From the NCBI GenBank assembly GCA_951217055.1, contig OX578283.1:3164203-3228202 (forward strand): a stretch of 64,000 bases of DNA, written 5' to 3'. Below the pieces are notes generated by a model, which was given only the letters and a program-made list of their open reading frames with translations, was not told where the DNA came from and searched no databases. Below, in pieces: positions 20,417 to 32,519 of the stretch. The first letter of the stretch is position 1. The number at the start of each line of letters is the position of its first letter. Origin of the DNA: Gerris lacustris (taxonomy: Eukaryota; Arthropoda; Insecta; Hemiptera; Gerridae). A program made the position numbers and the translations under genes.

Positions 20417-21538
20417 CAGAGACCTTCAAATGCCTTTTTGCCATGGCGCCATACTAAAATGCCACATTTTGCCTATTTTTCGGTAAAAAGCCACATTTTG
20501 CCGATTTTCGGTAAAATGCCACACTTTTTGCCATATTTGGGCCAAGTTCTGAAAAAAAATAGAAATATTCTAATATCCTAAGGGGTTCTGCTACAACCCA
20601 TAAAACCAGGTAAGATACGCCCTTGCAGGGCAGGATTCCAAGGTGCTGAGGATTCCCCAAGTGACGTGGATTCCAATCTTAGGGTAGTGACACACTTCGT
20701 CATTCGGGTAGCGCCACTCGAGTGGTGCTACCCAATCACCAATGAGAATAGAATGCAACCTACCACATGAGGTGGCGCCACACGCCGGGTAGAACCGTCC
20801 CTCTGTCTAGCCGCTACCTGCAGGTGGCGCCACCCGGTCAGCCCATTGTTTTCATACACTGCCACTCAGTCCCCACTCCTTCTATCATATCAGGGGCAAA
20901 CTGCATCCCTCATATAACTGTCTTTACTGGTCTAACTGTTCTTCAATATTCTAAGCAATTCGTTGAAAGTTCCACACGACATTTGGCAAAAATTGTTACT
21001 GTCCTCTTTGATACGGGGTAGGTACACTGTATGAAACAAACTATAGTAGATATTCTTTTTGTCTGCAAATTATTCGAAGAACCCAAAAATGCCTTTTTTC
21101 CTTCTTATTTCAACATAATAATATGCATGCACAGCTATCTCCTCCGGGTCCATTTCACGACTGCCCGAAAAAAGTAAAAACTCGGGTGGCGAAAAACAGG
21201 TGTCGGAAGCAAGTGGCATCAACAAGGTGGCGCCACCCAGGTGGCGAAGTGTGTCACTACCCTAAGGATTAAGAGCCATTAGCTCTAGCTCATCACTGCT
21301 CAATGTGGGTCATTGTAGGGTATTGTAAATACCTGTAAATTGTAATAATGTAGTTAATAGGACTCAAGTTACACGATTTAATATCCCTTTTACAATGGGG
21401 GGGGGGGGATGGAAAGTTGAAAAATAAATGCCACATTAGCTAAAATAAATGCCACATTTGGCCAAAATAAGTGCCATATTGCCACACTTTTTAGTGCCAC
21501 ATTTCATATAAATAAATGCTACATTTTGAAGGTCTCTG
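20417..21538. mobile_element. hAT-type composite element, TSD GTTATTAG
   Basis: Termini CAGAGACCTTCAAATG and CATTTTGAAGGTCTCTG, flanked by the 8-bp duplication GTTATTAG (20409-20416 and 21539-21546). The arms contain repeated TGCCACATTTTGCC-like blocks. A 587-bp TIR element sits inside at 20679-21265. The same composite occurs inverted at 53001-53955 with a different TSD. Non-autonomous. Confidence 0.85.
20679..21265. mobile_element. Nested TIR element with TTAGGGTAGTGACAC ends
   Basis: TTAGGGTAGTGACACACTTC at the left is exactly inverted at the right. The interior is rich in GGTGGCGCCACC palindromic blocks. The other composite carries a 428-bp version. Superfamily not assigned; a TWA target as in Harbinger is possible. 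Confidence 0.75.
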
Positions 21539-21546
21539 GTTATTAG

Positions 21547-22935
21547 TAATGATTTTATTTAGTAAGCTTTATACCATTCAGTGAATTTAATTTGTTTTAA
21601 TATAATGTTGGTACCTATATGAGGTACATGGGTACAATGATCGAAATGCTCGAAGTATATCATATTATATATAATTTTACAGTGCTTGAAAAGTACTTTC
21701 ATTGTTGTTATGTACACTTTTTCAAAATTTTACATTTTAAGGGGTGTAAAGCATAAAAAACCGTTAATTTATCTGTTTTTCCGAATTGGTTTTTTAGATT
21801 ATAATTTAAATGGAAAACTAATTAATAATTTTTTACTGCTCTTATCGAGACCTTTACAACAATACCAATTTTGATAATATTCGATGAATGAATAAACCAC
21901 TGCTGCTGCTCAGCAGAGTAAGGATTTTTTATTCGATAGACTGCTGCGCATTTGATTTGTTTTGATTTTTTTTTTAGTTCCGTGAATTGTTGGTTGAGTT
22001 AGTCTAATTGTAGCCGTTACTCTTGGCGACAAGCTTTCTACATCAGTTTTCTGGTGTTTAATTTGACATAATATGACCAACCAATGAGAGAAGACTTTGA
22101 GAAAGGCTTGGGTTTGTCTTTGTGGGGGGGTGCATTGTTTTGTTTATTTTTGACAGTTTTTGATACGGCGCGGCAATAAAAGAATAAAGTGTATAGAAAA
22201 ATAAAAATATAAATTAATCAAATATAGATATATGTATAAAATTACAAGATAAAAAGAACTTTATATATACTACGTTTTTTAATTCAATTAATTTATCTTC
22301 ATATTCAATTATTTATCTTCTTTGTTTAATTGGTTTACTTATTCTTTTTCGCTGTCATTCACTGTTTACCTCTTAATAAAAAATCTTAAATTTGAAATCT
22401 GTCAAAATGAAGGATTGTAAATATTTGGGATATGACAAAACAAATAAAATAACTTGCGGATTTTTTCCGAACAGACTTTCCATGAAGCAAATTTGCTGAA
22501 AACTAATTAAATTCTGCTGAAAAAATACTAAAAAAGCATTAAAATATTGTTTGTGCCATGCCCCAAGGAACTTCATTTAGAAACTAAACTTCAAACGCAT
22601 TCCAGCGGTGAACTAACAAACTAAGACATACAAAACTTTTACCAACAACAGTTTTATGAGTTAAGATTTCATTTCTGATGCAATAATATTATTAAATAAA
22701 AAAAAATTACTCTGTTAAACAAAATACATTATCCACATAGTTAGTTCCAAGTAAATATGTAGGAAATATAAAAACTTATGGTTAAATTCATTTATAATGA
22801 AAAATATATTTTATATAAAAAAAAGCAGGTCATATATTTAATTGAGATAAAATGTTTAAAAATAAGCAATAAAAAATAATATAAACTAATTGCACTAAAA
22901 TACAAAATTATTTAATAAAAAAGATATATTACTTA
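21547..22935. other. AT-rich sequence with small repeat pieces
   Basis: Continuation of the GGTACAC-containing repeat to about 21900, then AT-rich DNA with an inverse fragment of the GGTCCGTAGG-family repeat at about 22376-22520. No gene seen. Confidence 0.4.
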
Positions 22936-22945
22936 TATTGTTTTA

Positions 22946-23023
22946 TAGACAATTAATGGATCCTTATAAGGGTTCGTGAAAATAATTATTCAAATCATTT
23001 CAGTTCGGCAACGTTTCGGCCTA
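22946..23023 (-). repeat. Inverted terminal stub of the PLE
   Basis: Inverse of the segment around 24692-24770 (GGCCGAAACGTTGCCGAACT through ATTAATTGTCTATA). It joins copy 1 at about 23024-23028, breaking in at RT codon positions just before the GIPMGG motif. Confidence 0.85.
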
Positions 23024-23026
23024 TAC

Positions 23027-24094
23027 TAGAATACCAATGGGGGGGGCCATGTCCGTTAATGTTAGCGGGATCGTCCTAAATCATGTTTTAAACTCCACTA
23101 ATATTTTTCCCATTAAAATCATGGCCAAATACATAGATGACTTGTTCCTTATCATTAAGAACTCTGATATTGAACCCCTAATTAATCATTTAAACAATTT
23201 CCATCCTAGGCTAAAATTCACAGTGGAAAAAGAAATCAATTATACCCTAAACTATTTAGACATCACCTTAATTAGAAACAAAGATGGCACAATATCAACA
23301 AAATGGTTTGAAAAAGAATGCAAAAGTAACAGGTTCTTAAATTACAGATCTTTTCATCCCGCTCATCAGAAAATCAATGCAGTCAACAACCTTATTAGGA
23401 AAGTTATCTCTCTCACTGACCATAAGTACCTCAATCAAATAAAAAACATAATATTCACAAAATTAAAGGAATATTTTTACCCTCTTAAGCTTATTAGAAA
23501 TATCTGGTATAAACACACCAACTTTAACCACAGTAATAACAATATTGACAATTTAACAGATAGGACTAAACCGACACCCACCAAATTTGTGAGTATGCCC
23601 TATATCAAAGGACTCTCTGACAAAGTACAACTCCTAATTAAAAAATTTGATTGCCCTGATATCAGATTCGGATACAAACCTTTAAATAAAACTGAGAAAT
23701 TATACCACAACCTGAAAGATAAAATTCCGTTTGACAACACCATTGGCACCGTTTATGAGATACCATGCGGAAACTGCCACAAAACTTATATAGGTGAAAG
23801 CAACCAACTTATTAAAAACAGAATTGAACAGCATAAGTATGACCAAAGTAAAGGCAACTCCAATACTGCACTATCCAGTCATACTTTGGCCACCAAACAC
23901 GAGTTTAGATTTGATAAAACCAAAATTATTGGGAGAGAACAGAAAACTAACAGGAGGAAAATGATGGAAGCTCTCAACATAGCCATCAAACTCGACCATA
24001 CTGTCAATATTAAAACTGACTCCCGCTCCCTCAATAAATATTACAGTGGAATTTACTACCATAATGAATTAAATCAAAATTCCCGCCCAATATA
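23027..24094 (+). pseudogene. PLE copy 1, 5'-truncated ORF
   Basis: Retains the RT from the IPMGGAMSV motif (B) through YIDDLF (motif C), the thumb, and the whole GIY-YIG domain to the stop, in one open frame of about 352 codons. Missing are the N-terminal region and motifs through A. Cannot encode a complete RT. Confidence 0.9.
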
Positions 24095-24670
24095 ACTCAC
24101 TAGGCCTCTGTGATCATCTTCTTGTTTATGTATTGTTTGTTTTTTTGTTAGTAATTCATATTTTTATTATTATTAGGCGCTCTTAATATACGACCTTTAT
24201 TGTCTTTCATGTCTCTACGTACCTGATTTTATAAACTGAATCACGCATTAATTTTTAAACTCGTTTTGACTGTTATTTTTGCCGGTCTGATAACAGACTG
24301 ATAAGGGACGAATTGTTATCACTTCAATTTTTAGCATATCTGTGATGATTGTTAATGTTTTTTAATTTTTAATTTATAATATCTTTTTTAATTATGTTAC
24401 CGTTTGGTTATTGTTGTTCCTGTTACTTATTAGTTCATTGTTATTATCATTCACGAGTACGCACGTAGGAGATAGAAAGTGCAATTTTGTTTTAGTAGAC
24501 GACGGAATGTTAGAGTTCCTTTATAAATTTTATATATATCAGATTTTTGACTTCACTTACCTCAAGTGCACAATTATAAGGTAATTTAATGTAATGTAAC
24601 TTATCCTTCTGGAGATGTGTGATCATATTCTTTATTGTAGTGTAATGAGAAAATATACGTATTTTTTAGG

Positions 24671-24705
24671 CTTGAAAATGGCCGGCTAGGCCGAAACGTT
24701 GCCGA
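24671..24705 (+). ncRNA. Degenerate hammerhead-like motif in PLE family A (3 copies)
   Basis: CTTGAAAATGGCC-GGCTA-GGCC-GAAACG: a GGCC/GGCC stem closed by GGCTA, followed by GAAAC and the GTTGCC block. The first box departs from CUGANGA, so activity is doubtful. Identical copies are at 28005-28039 and 31338-31372. The equivalent place in family B has an intact CTGAAGA. Confidence 0.35.
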
Positions 24706-24857
24706 ACTGAAATGATTTGAATAATTATTTTCACGAACCCTTATAAGGATCCATTAATTGTCTATAAGATTACTACAGGGTACACCGACAACTAATTTTC
24801 ATACAATTATCAACTGGGCGATCCGACATACCAGTTTAACATCCTAAGTTCTTTGAA

Positions 24858-27429
24858 ATGGAAGAACGCAACTACAATTTGAACACCGAAGAAGGACTTA
24901 TTTGTCACTTAGACAATCAGTTAAAGAAGTGTTTTGATAATGGAGCTAGTAAATCCATTATCTGGCAAATTAAACGTAATGTTATTCAACAATGTAAAAC
25001 GGCAGCTAAGAAATCTTATTTATACGATCACATGAACAATAACTGTTTCCCACAACATCTGATTAACAATATGAAACGTATTACCAATATGTTCGATGAT
25101 GAATTTATCAAAACACATAATACTAATCTTTTTAACAACATCAGTAACAAAATCCTCAAAACAGAAATTAAATTCATACATTGGAAAGAGAAGCAATATA
25201 AAAGAATCGATGATAAACTTTGGAAACGTATCAATGACAGCGAGTTTACTCAACTGATGAAATTAAAATCTATCTTTACAGACTTTCATAAAAAAATTCA
25301 CTACTATCTTAAATAATAAACATCATGAAAAAATTAATAAAAGAAATGCATACCATAATAAACGGCCTGTTTATGATCCCAATCTACTCGAATATTTGAA
25401 CTTACACAAACTAGGTTGGACCATCAATTATAGTGATATCGACATCCCAGCAGGTATTTTAAATTTACTTAGTCTAGGAACTAATTTCAGTGCCCCCGCG
25501 ATAAATAACAACAAATTCATTAACGACTTCATTGTGGACATAGAGCTTCTATTACTTAACTTAAACACCTCAGATAATCATGTTTCCGCACTTAGAAGTC
25601 ATATCATCAATAAAATCATTATGTTTCAACAAAAGAATCAAAATAAAAAATTCCCAAATGGAAGTTTGGAGAAACAAATTTGTAAGGATATTGCGCTAAC
25701 CAAACATTTTCTGAAAAAACATCCACAACTAATTATCACAAAATCCGATAAAACTAATGCCACAGTTATTTTGGACAAAAACGCTTATGATGAAAAAATG
25801 AATGACTTACTTAATGATAAAGCTACCTATAGATCACTTAGAACTGACCCCACCGAAAAAATAAAAAAAGAGTACAAAACTATTATCAATAAACTGTTTA
25901 ATAATAATTATATCGACAAGCAGAAACGCGCAACTCTCAATAATACCAACACTTTTTGCCCCAGGATATATGGATTACCCAAAACACACAAAACTAACGT
26001 ACCCCTTAGACCCATTATCAGCCAAATCAATTCACCCCTTGAAAAATTCGCCAAATTCATGAATCCATCACTTGACCATTTAAATAGAAATAATAATTAT
26101 GATGTTAGTAACTCATTCACTTTAAGACAAAAACTCAAAGATATTACGATTAGTCCAGATGAAAGTATGATTTCGATCGACGTTACCTCACTCTTCACTA
26201 ACGTCCCCCTTGATGTTTTTTACAAAATTGTTAGGAACAATTGGGATGATATTTTACCACACACACCTATCAAAGATAAAAATCTGTATATAGATTGTCT
26301 TAAGCTCATACTCAATAACGGCACATTCAAATTTGACGACAAATTCCACTCACAGAAACATGGAATACCAATGGGGGGGGCCATGTCCGTTAATGTTAGC
26401 GGGATCGTCCTAAATCATGTTTTAAACTCCACTAATATTTTTCCCATTAAAATCATGGCCAAATACATAGATGACTTGTTCCTTATCATTAAGAACTCTG
26501 ATATTGAACCCCTAATTAATCATTTAAACAATTTCCATCCTAGGCTAAAATTCACAGTGGAAAAAGAAATCAATTATACCCTAAACTATTTAGACATCAC
26601 CTTAATTAGAAACAAAGATGGCACAATATCAACAAAATGGTTTGAAAAAGAATGCAAAAGTAACAGGTTCTTAAATTACAGATCTTTTCATCCCGCTCAT
26701 CAGAAAATCAATGCAGTCAACAACCTTATTAGGAAAGTTATCTCTCTCACTGACCATAAGTACCTCAATCAAATAAAAAACATAATATTCACAAAATTAA
26801 AGGAATATTTTTACCCTCTTAAGCTTATTAGAAATATCTGGTATAAACACACCAACTTTAACCACAGTAATAACAATATTGACAATTTAACAGATAGGAC
26901 TAAACCGACACCCACCAAATTTGTGAGTATGCCCTATATCAAAGGACTCTCTGACAAAGTACAACTCCTAATTAAAAAATTTGATTGCCCTGATATCAGA
27001 TTCGGATACAAACCTTTAAATAAAACTGAGAAATTATACCACAACCTGAAAGATAAAATTCCGTTTGACAACACCATTGGCACCGTTTATGAGATACCAT
27101 GCGGAAACTGCCACAAAACTTATATAGGTGAAAGCAACCAACTTATTAAAAACAGAATTGAACAGCATAAGTATGACCAAAGTAAAGGCAACTCCAATAC
27201 TGCACTATCCAGTCATACTTTGGCCACCAAACACGAGTTTAGATTTGATAAAACCAAAATTATTGGGAGAGAACAGAAAACTAACAGGAGGAAAATGATG
27301 GAAGCTCTCAACATAGCCATCAAACTCGACCATACTGTCAATATTAAAACTGACTCCCGCTCCCTCAATAAATATTACAGTGGAATTTACTACCATAATG
27401 AATTAAATCAAAATTCCCGCCCAATATAA
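24858..27429 (+). pseudogene. PLE copy 2, single-base frameshift
   Basis: Same ORF as copy 3 but with one extra A in the A-run at about 25290-25296 (seven A against six), which stops translation at 25316. The frame is restored downstream and is open to 27429. Otherwise near-identical to copy 3, so the lesion is recent, or is a homopolymer sequencing error. Confidence 0.88.
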
Positions 27430-28191
27430 CTCACTAGGCCTCTGTGATCATCTTCTTGTTTATGTATTGTTTGTTTTTTTGTTAGTAATTCATATTTTTA
27501 TTATTATTAGGCGCTCTTAATATACGACCTTTATTGTCTTTCATGTCTCTACGTACCTGATTTTATAAACTGAATCACGCATTAATTTTTAAACTCGTTT
27601 TGACTGTTATATTTGCCGGTCTGATAACAGACTGATAAGGGACGAATTGTTATCACTTCAATTTTTAGCATATCTGTGATGATTGTTAATGTTTTTTAAT
27701 TTTTAATTTATAATATCTTTTTTAATTATGTTACCGTTTGGTTATTGTTGTTCCTGTTACTTATTAGTTCATTGTTATTATCATTCACGAGTACGCACGT
27801 AGGAGATAGAAAGTGCAATTTTGTTTTAGTAGACGACGGAATGTTAGAGTTCCTTTATAAATTTTATATATATCAGATTTTTGACTTCACTTACCTCAAG
27901 TGCACAATTATAAGGTAATTTAATGTAATGTAACTTATCCTTCTGGAGATGTGTGATCATATTCTTTATTGTAGTGTAATGAGAAAATATACGTATTTTT
28001 TAGGCTTGAAAATGGCCGGCTAGGCCGAAACGTTGCCGAACTGAAATGATTTGAATAATTATTTTCACGAACCCTTATAAGGATCCATTAATTGTCTATA
28101 AGATTACTACAGGGTACACCGACAACTAATTTTCATACAATTATCAACTGGGCGATCCGACATACCAGTTTAACATCCTAAGTTCTTTGAA
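27430..28191 (+). other. PLE inter-ORF region (pseudo-LTR), also at 24095-24857 and 30763-31470
   Basis: 760 bp of AT-rich non-coding DNA between consecutive ORFs, containing the hammerhead-like motif and the segment that is inverted at the left edge. Copy 1's version reads TGTTATTTTTGCC where copies 2 and 3 read TGTTATATTTGCC. Promoter activity is inferred from PLE biology only. Confidence 0.7.
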
Positions 28192-30762
28192 ATGGAAGAA
28201 CGCAACTACAATTTGAACACCGAAGAAGGACTTATTTGTCACTTAGACAATCAGTTAAAGAAGTGTTTTGATAATGGAGCTAGTAAATCCATTATCTGGC
28301 AAATTAAACGTAATGTTATTCAACAATGTAAAACGGCAGCTAAGAAATCTTATTTATACGATCACATGAACAATAACTGTTTCCCACAACATCTGATTAA
28401 CAATATGAAACGTATTACCAATATGTTCGATGATGAATTTATCAAAACACATAATACTAATCTTTTTAACAACATCAGTAACAAAATCCTCAAAACAGAA
28501 ATTAAATTCATACATTGGAAAGAGAAGCAATATAAAAGAATCGATGATAAACTTTGGAAACGTATCAATGACAGCGAGTTTACTCAACTGATGAAATTAA
28601 AATCTATCTTTACAGACTTTCATAAAAAATTCACTACTATCTTAAATAATAAACATCATGAAAAAATTAATAAAAGAAATGCATACCATAATAAACGGCC
28701 TGTTTATGATCCCAATCTACTCGAATATTTGAACTTACACAAACTAGGTTGGACCATCAATTATAGTGATATCGACATCCCAGCAGGTATTTTAAATTTA
28801 CTTAGTCTAGGAACTAATTTCAGTGCCCCCGCGATAAATAACAACAAATTCATTAACGACTTCATTGTGGACATAGAGCTTCTATTACTTAACTTAAACA
28901 CCTCAGATAATCATGTTTCCGCACTTAGAAGTCATATCATCAATAAAATCATTATGTTTCAACAAAAGAATCAAAATAAAAAATTCCCAAATGGAAGTTT
29001 GGAGAAACAAATTTGTAAGGATATTGCGCTAACCAAACATTTTCTGAAAAAACATCCACAACTAATTATCACAAAATCCGATAAAACTAATGCCACAGTT
29101 ATTTTGGACAAAAACGCTTATGATGAAAAAATGAATGACTTACTTAATGATAAAGCTACCTATAGATCACTTAGAACTGACCCCACCGAAAAAATAAAAA
29201 AAGAGTACAAAACTATTATCAATAAACTGTTTAATAATAATTATATCGACAAGCAGAAACGCGCAACACTCAATAATACCAACACTTTTTGCCCCAGGAT
29301 ATATGGATTACCCAAAACACACAAAACTAACGTACCCCTTAGACCCATTATCAGCCAAATCAATTCACCCCTTGAAAAATTCGCCAAATTCATGAATCCA
29401 TCACTTGACCATTTAAATAGAAATAATAATTATGATGTTAGTAACTCATTCACTTTAAGACAAAAACTCAAAGATATTACGATTAGTCCAGATGAAAGTA
29501 TGATTTCGATCGACGTTACCTCACTCTTCACTAACGTCCCCCTTGATGTTTTTTACAAAATTGTTAGGAACAATTGGGATGATATTTTACCACACACACC
29601 TATCAAAGATAAAAATCTGTATATAGATTGTCTTAAGCTCATACTCAATAACGGCACATTCAAATTTGACGACAAATTCCACTCACAGAAACATGGAATA
29701 CCAATGGGGGGGGCCATGTCCGTTAATGTTAGCGGGATCGTCCTAAATCATGTTTTAAACTCCACTAATATTTTTCCCATTAAAATCATGGCCAAATACA
29801 TAGATGACTTGTTCCTTATCATTAAGAACTCTGATATTGAACCCCTAATTAATCATTTAAACAATTTCCATCCTAGGCTAAAATTCACAGTGGAAAAAGA
29901 AATCAATTATACCCTAAACTATTTAGACATCACCTTAATTAGAAACAAAGATGGCACAATATCAACAAAATGGTTTGAAAAAGAATGCAAAAGTAACAGG
30001 TTCTTAAATTACAGATCTTTTCATCCCGCTCATCAGAAAATCAATGCAGTCAACAACCTTATTAGGAAAGTTATCTCTCTCACTGACCATAAGTACCTCA
30101 ATCAAATAAAAAACATAATATTCACAAAATTAAAGGAATATTTTTACCCTCTTAAGCTTATTAGAAATATCTGGTATAAACACACCAACTTTAACCACAG
30201 TAATAACAATATTGACAATTTAACAGATAGGACTAAACCGACACCCACCAAATTTGTGAGTATGCCCTATATCAAAGGACTCTCTGACAAAGTACAACTC
30301 CTAATTAAAAAATTTGATTGCCCTGATATCAGATTCGGATACAAACCTTTAAATAAAACTGAGAAATTATACCACAACCTGAAAGATAAAATTCCGTTTG
30401 ACAACACCATTGGCACCGTTTATGAGATACCATGCGGAAACTGCCACAAAACTTATATAGGTGAAAGCAACCAACTTATTAAAAACAGAATTGAACAGCA
30501 TAAGTATGACCAAAGTAAAGGCAACTCCAATACTGCACTATCCAGTCATACTTTGGCCACCAAACACGAGTTTAGATTTGATAAAACCAAAATTATTGGG
30601 AGAGAACAGAAAACTAACAGGAGGAAAATGATGGAAGCTCTCAACATAGCCATCAAACTCGACCATACTGTCAATATTAAAACTGACTCCCGCTCCCTCA
30701 ATAAATATTACAGTGGAATTTACTACCATAATGAATTAAATCAAAATTCCCGCCCAATATAA
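28192..30762 (+). CDS. Intact Penelope-like RT / GIY-YIG endonuclease (copy 3)
   Basis: One uninterrupted 856-residue ORF with an ATG in good context (TTGAAATGG). The N-terminal ~220 residues are charged and not assignable. The RT follows: YGLPKTHK and PLRPIIS at about 370-385, motif A SIDVTSLFTNVPLD with Asp 441, motif B GIPMGGAMS, motif C YIDDLF at 536-541 (Asp 538 and 539), and LNYLDITLIR. After the linker MPYIKGLSDKV comes the GIY-YIG nuclease from about 741: GTVYEIPCGNC with the CxxC pair, KTYIGES, NRIEQHK with the conserved Arg, and HTLATKHEF. All expected catalytic positions are present. The product would nick target DNA and prime reverse transcription. Near-identity to copies 1 and 2 argues for recent activity. 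Confidence 0.93.
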   Translation: MEERNYNLNTEEGLICHLDNQLKKCFDNGASKSIIWQIKRNVIQQCKTAAKKSYLYDHMNNNCFPQHLINNMKRITNMFDDEFIKTHNTNLFNNISNKILKTEIKFIHWKEKQYKRIDDKLWKRINDSEFTQLMKLKSIFTDFHKKFTTILNNKHHEKINKRNAYHNKRPVYDPNLLEYLNLHKLGWTINYSDIDIPAGILNLLSLGTNFSAPAINNNKFINDFIVDIELLLLNLNTSDNHVSALRSHIINKIIMFQQKNQNKKFPNGSLEKQICKDIALTKHFLKKHPQLIITKSDKTNATVILDKNAYDEKMNDLLNDKATYRSLRTDPTEKIKKEYKTIINKLFNNNYIDKQKRATLNNTNTFCPRIYGLPKTHKTNVPLRPIISQINSPLEKFAKFMNPSLDHLNRNNNYDVSNSFTLRQKLKDITISPDESMISIDVTSLFTNVPLDVFYKIVRNNWDDILPHTPIKDKNLYIDCLKLILNNGTFKFDDKFHSQKHGIPMGGAMSVNVSGIVLNHVLNSTNIFPIKIMAKYIDDLFLIIKNSDIEPLINHLNNFHPRLKFTVEKEINYTLNYLDITLIRNKDGTISTKWFEKECKSNRFLNYRSFHPAHQKINAVNNLIRKVISLTDHKYLNQIKNIIFTKLKEYFYPLKLIRNIWYKHTNFNHSNNNIDNLTDRTKPTPTKFVSMPYIKGLSDKVQLLIKKFDCPDIRFGYKPLNKTEKLYHNLKDKIPFDNTIGTVYEIPCGNCHKTYIGESNQLIKNRIEQHKYDQSKGNSNTALSSHTLATKHEFRFDKTKIIGREQKTNRRKMMEALNIAIKLDHTVNIKTDSRSLNKYYSGIYYHNELNQNSRPI

Positions 30763-31554
30763 CTCACTAGGCCTCTGTGATCATCTTCTTGTTTATGTAT
30801 TGTTTGTTTTTTTGTTAGTAATTCATATTTTTATTATTATTAGGCGCTCTTAATATACGACCTTTATTGTCTTTCATGTCTCTACGTACCTGATTTTATA
30901 AACTGAATCACGCATTAATTTTTAAACTCGTTTTGACTGTTATATTTGCCGGTCTGATAACAGACTGATAAGGGACGAATTGTTATCACTTCAATTTTTA
31001 GCATATCTGTGATGATTGTTAATGTTTTTTAATTTTTAATTTATAATATCTTTTTTAATTATGTTACCGTTTGGTTATTGTTGTTCCTGTTACTTATTAG
31101 TTCATTGTTATTATCATTCACGAGTACGCACGTAGGAGATAGAAAGTGCAATTTTGTTTTAGTAGACGACGGAATGTTAGAGTTCCTTTATAAATTTTAT
31201 ATATATCAGATTTTTGACTTCACTTACCTCAAGTGCACAATTATAAGGTAATTTAATGTAATGTAACTTATCCTTCTGGAGATGTGTGATCATATTCTTT
31301 ATTGTAGTGTAATGAGAAAATATACGTATTTTTTAGGCTTGAAAATGGCCGGCTAGGCCGAAACGTTGCCGAACTGAAATGATTTGAATAATTATTTTCA
31401 CGAACCCTTATAAGGATCCATTAATTGTCTATAAGATTACTACAGGGTACACCGACAACTAATTTTCATATATTGTTTTAATTATTTTTTACACCTAGCG
31501 CCAACTTCTAGACGAATAAGGCACGCGAAGCGTGCCAATTCGGCTAGTTATATA

Positions 31555-31985
31555 CTATACAATAGATCACTGATCAGCCTAGGAAAAAGACGTTGATGAC
31601 GAGACAAAAGACTGTTTTATTTATTTAATTATTTGTTTATTTATAATAACGAGTATGATAATATAAGATATGAGTGCGTCGCATGTATACTTGTTTAAAA
31701 TTTTGATTAAAAAACTAATTTAATATTACTTAAGTACTCTGACATACTTTTACGAAGAATAGCTTTGTCCTCCGAAAAAAATGAAGTATAGATGAAATTT
31801 TCATAACGCGCGAGGAGGTGGAAGACATAATATACAAACTAAAATAGAAAAACCATTTAAAAAATAAACAATAAATAAGAACGGACCCGGACGGTATCAC
31901 CACAATAAAACACACTCACAATAATACTTATTTTAAACCACTAGATAGGCCATTTTTAATGTTTTCTTATCTTACATTGTTAAAA
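31555..31985 (-). repeat. Inverse copy of the 3.4-4.7 kb repeat
   Basis: Carries the inverse of the blocks at 3410-3960 and 4640-4725, including ACAATAGATCACTGATCAGC and ACGTTGATGACGAGACAAAA. It lacks the middle (tRNA-like and ACAGACG) part. Confidence 0.7.
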
Positions 31986-32059
31986 TAGACTTAGTATAAT
32001 AATAATATGTTTGTTTGTACAGTATTTGTTTGTACAAATATAATATAATATTATTAAAT

Positions 32060-32519
32060 TATTAAATATAATTTATCAATGTATATTGTAATACCCTGAA
32101 ATAAAATAGGTAGTAAAGACAAGTTTATAACACGTGGAATCGGATCTCGGATTGGAATCGAATCCTTTCGATTCCAACTCAGAATCGGTTCCGTTCATTC
32201 ACCTACCGATTCACAATAGGTTCCGTTCACTACCTCATACCGGAGATTCTGTATTCTGTTCTAGCTCTCTAAAATATTAGTTTAACTAGAACTTGGTATT
32301 AAAATTGTATAATTATCCACTCTCTATAAAAATGTATTTATCATATTATATTTTGCAAAGTGTTCAAGGCATATAACATCTTACGAGGATAATTTGTGTA
32401 TTGTTATTATTTTACAAATATTATTAAATTATAGAATATAATTTCTCAATATATATATTGCAATAACCTAAAAAAATAGGTGAAAAGGCATGTTTAAAAC
32501 ATGTGGAAGGGATCTCGGA
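32060..32519. repeat. Local duplication upstream of KDSR
   Basis: The 100 bp ending GTGGAATCGGATCTCGGATT near 32145 is repeated, diverged, ending at 32519, where a hAT-type element has inserted. The first copy therefore shows the uninterrupted target. Confidence 0.7.

Larger units (their letters stand above)
22946..31470 (+). mobile_element. Penelope-like element, family A: tandem triplet with 10-bp TSD
   Basis: The whole block is bounded by TATTGTTTTA at 22936-22945 and 31471-31480. Order: inverted stub (22946-23023), 5'-truncated copy 1, full copy 2, full copy 3, then a right end finishing TAATTTTCATA. Copies 2 and 3 have a 3334-bp period and differ at only a few positions by eye. Partial tandem copies with inverted terminal pieces are characteristic of PLE insertions made by target-primed reverse transcription. 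The single TSD pair shows the array arrived, or grew, as one insertion. It carries its own RT and GIY-YIG endonuclease in copy 3. Confidence 0.9.
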
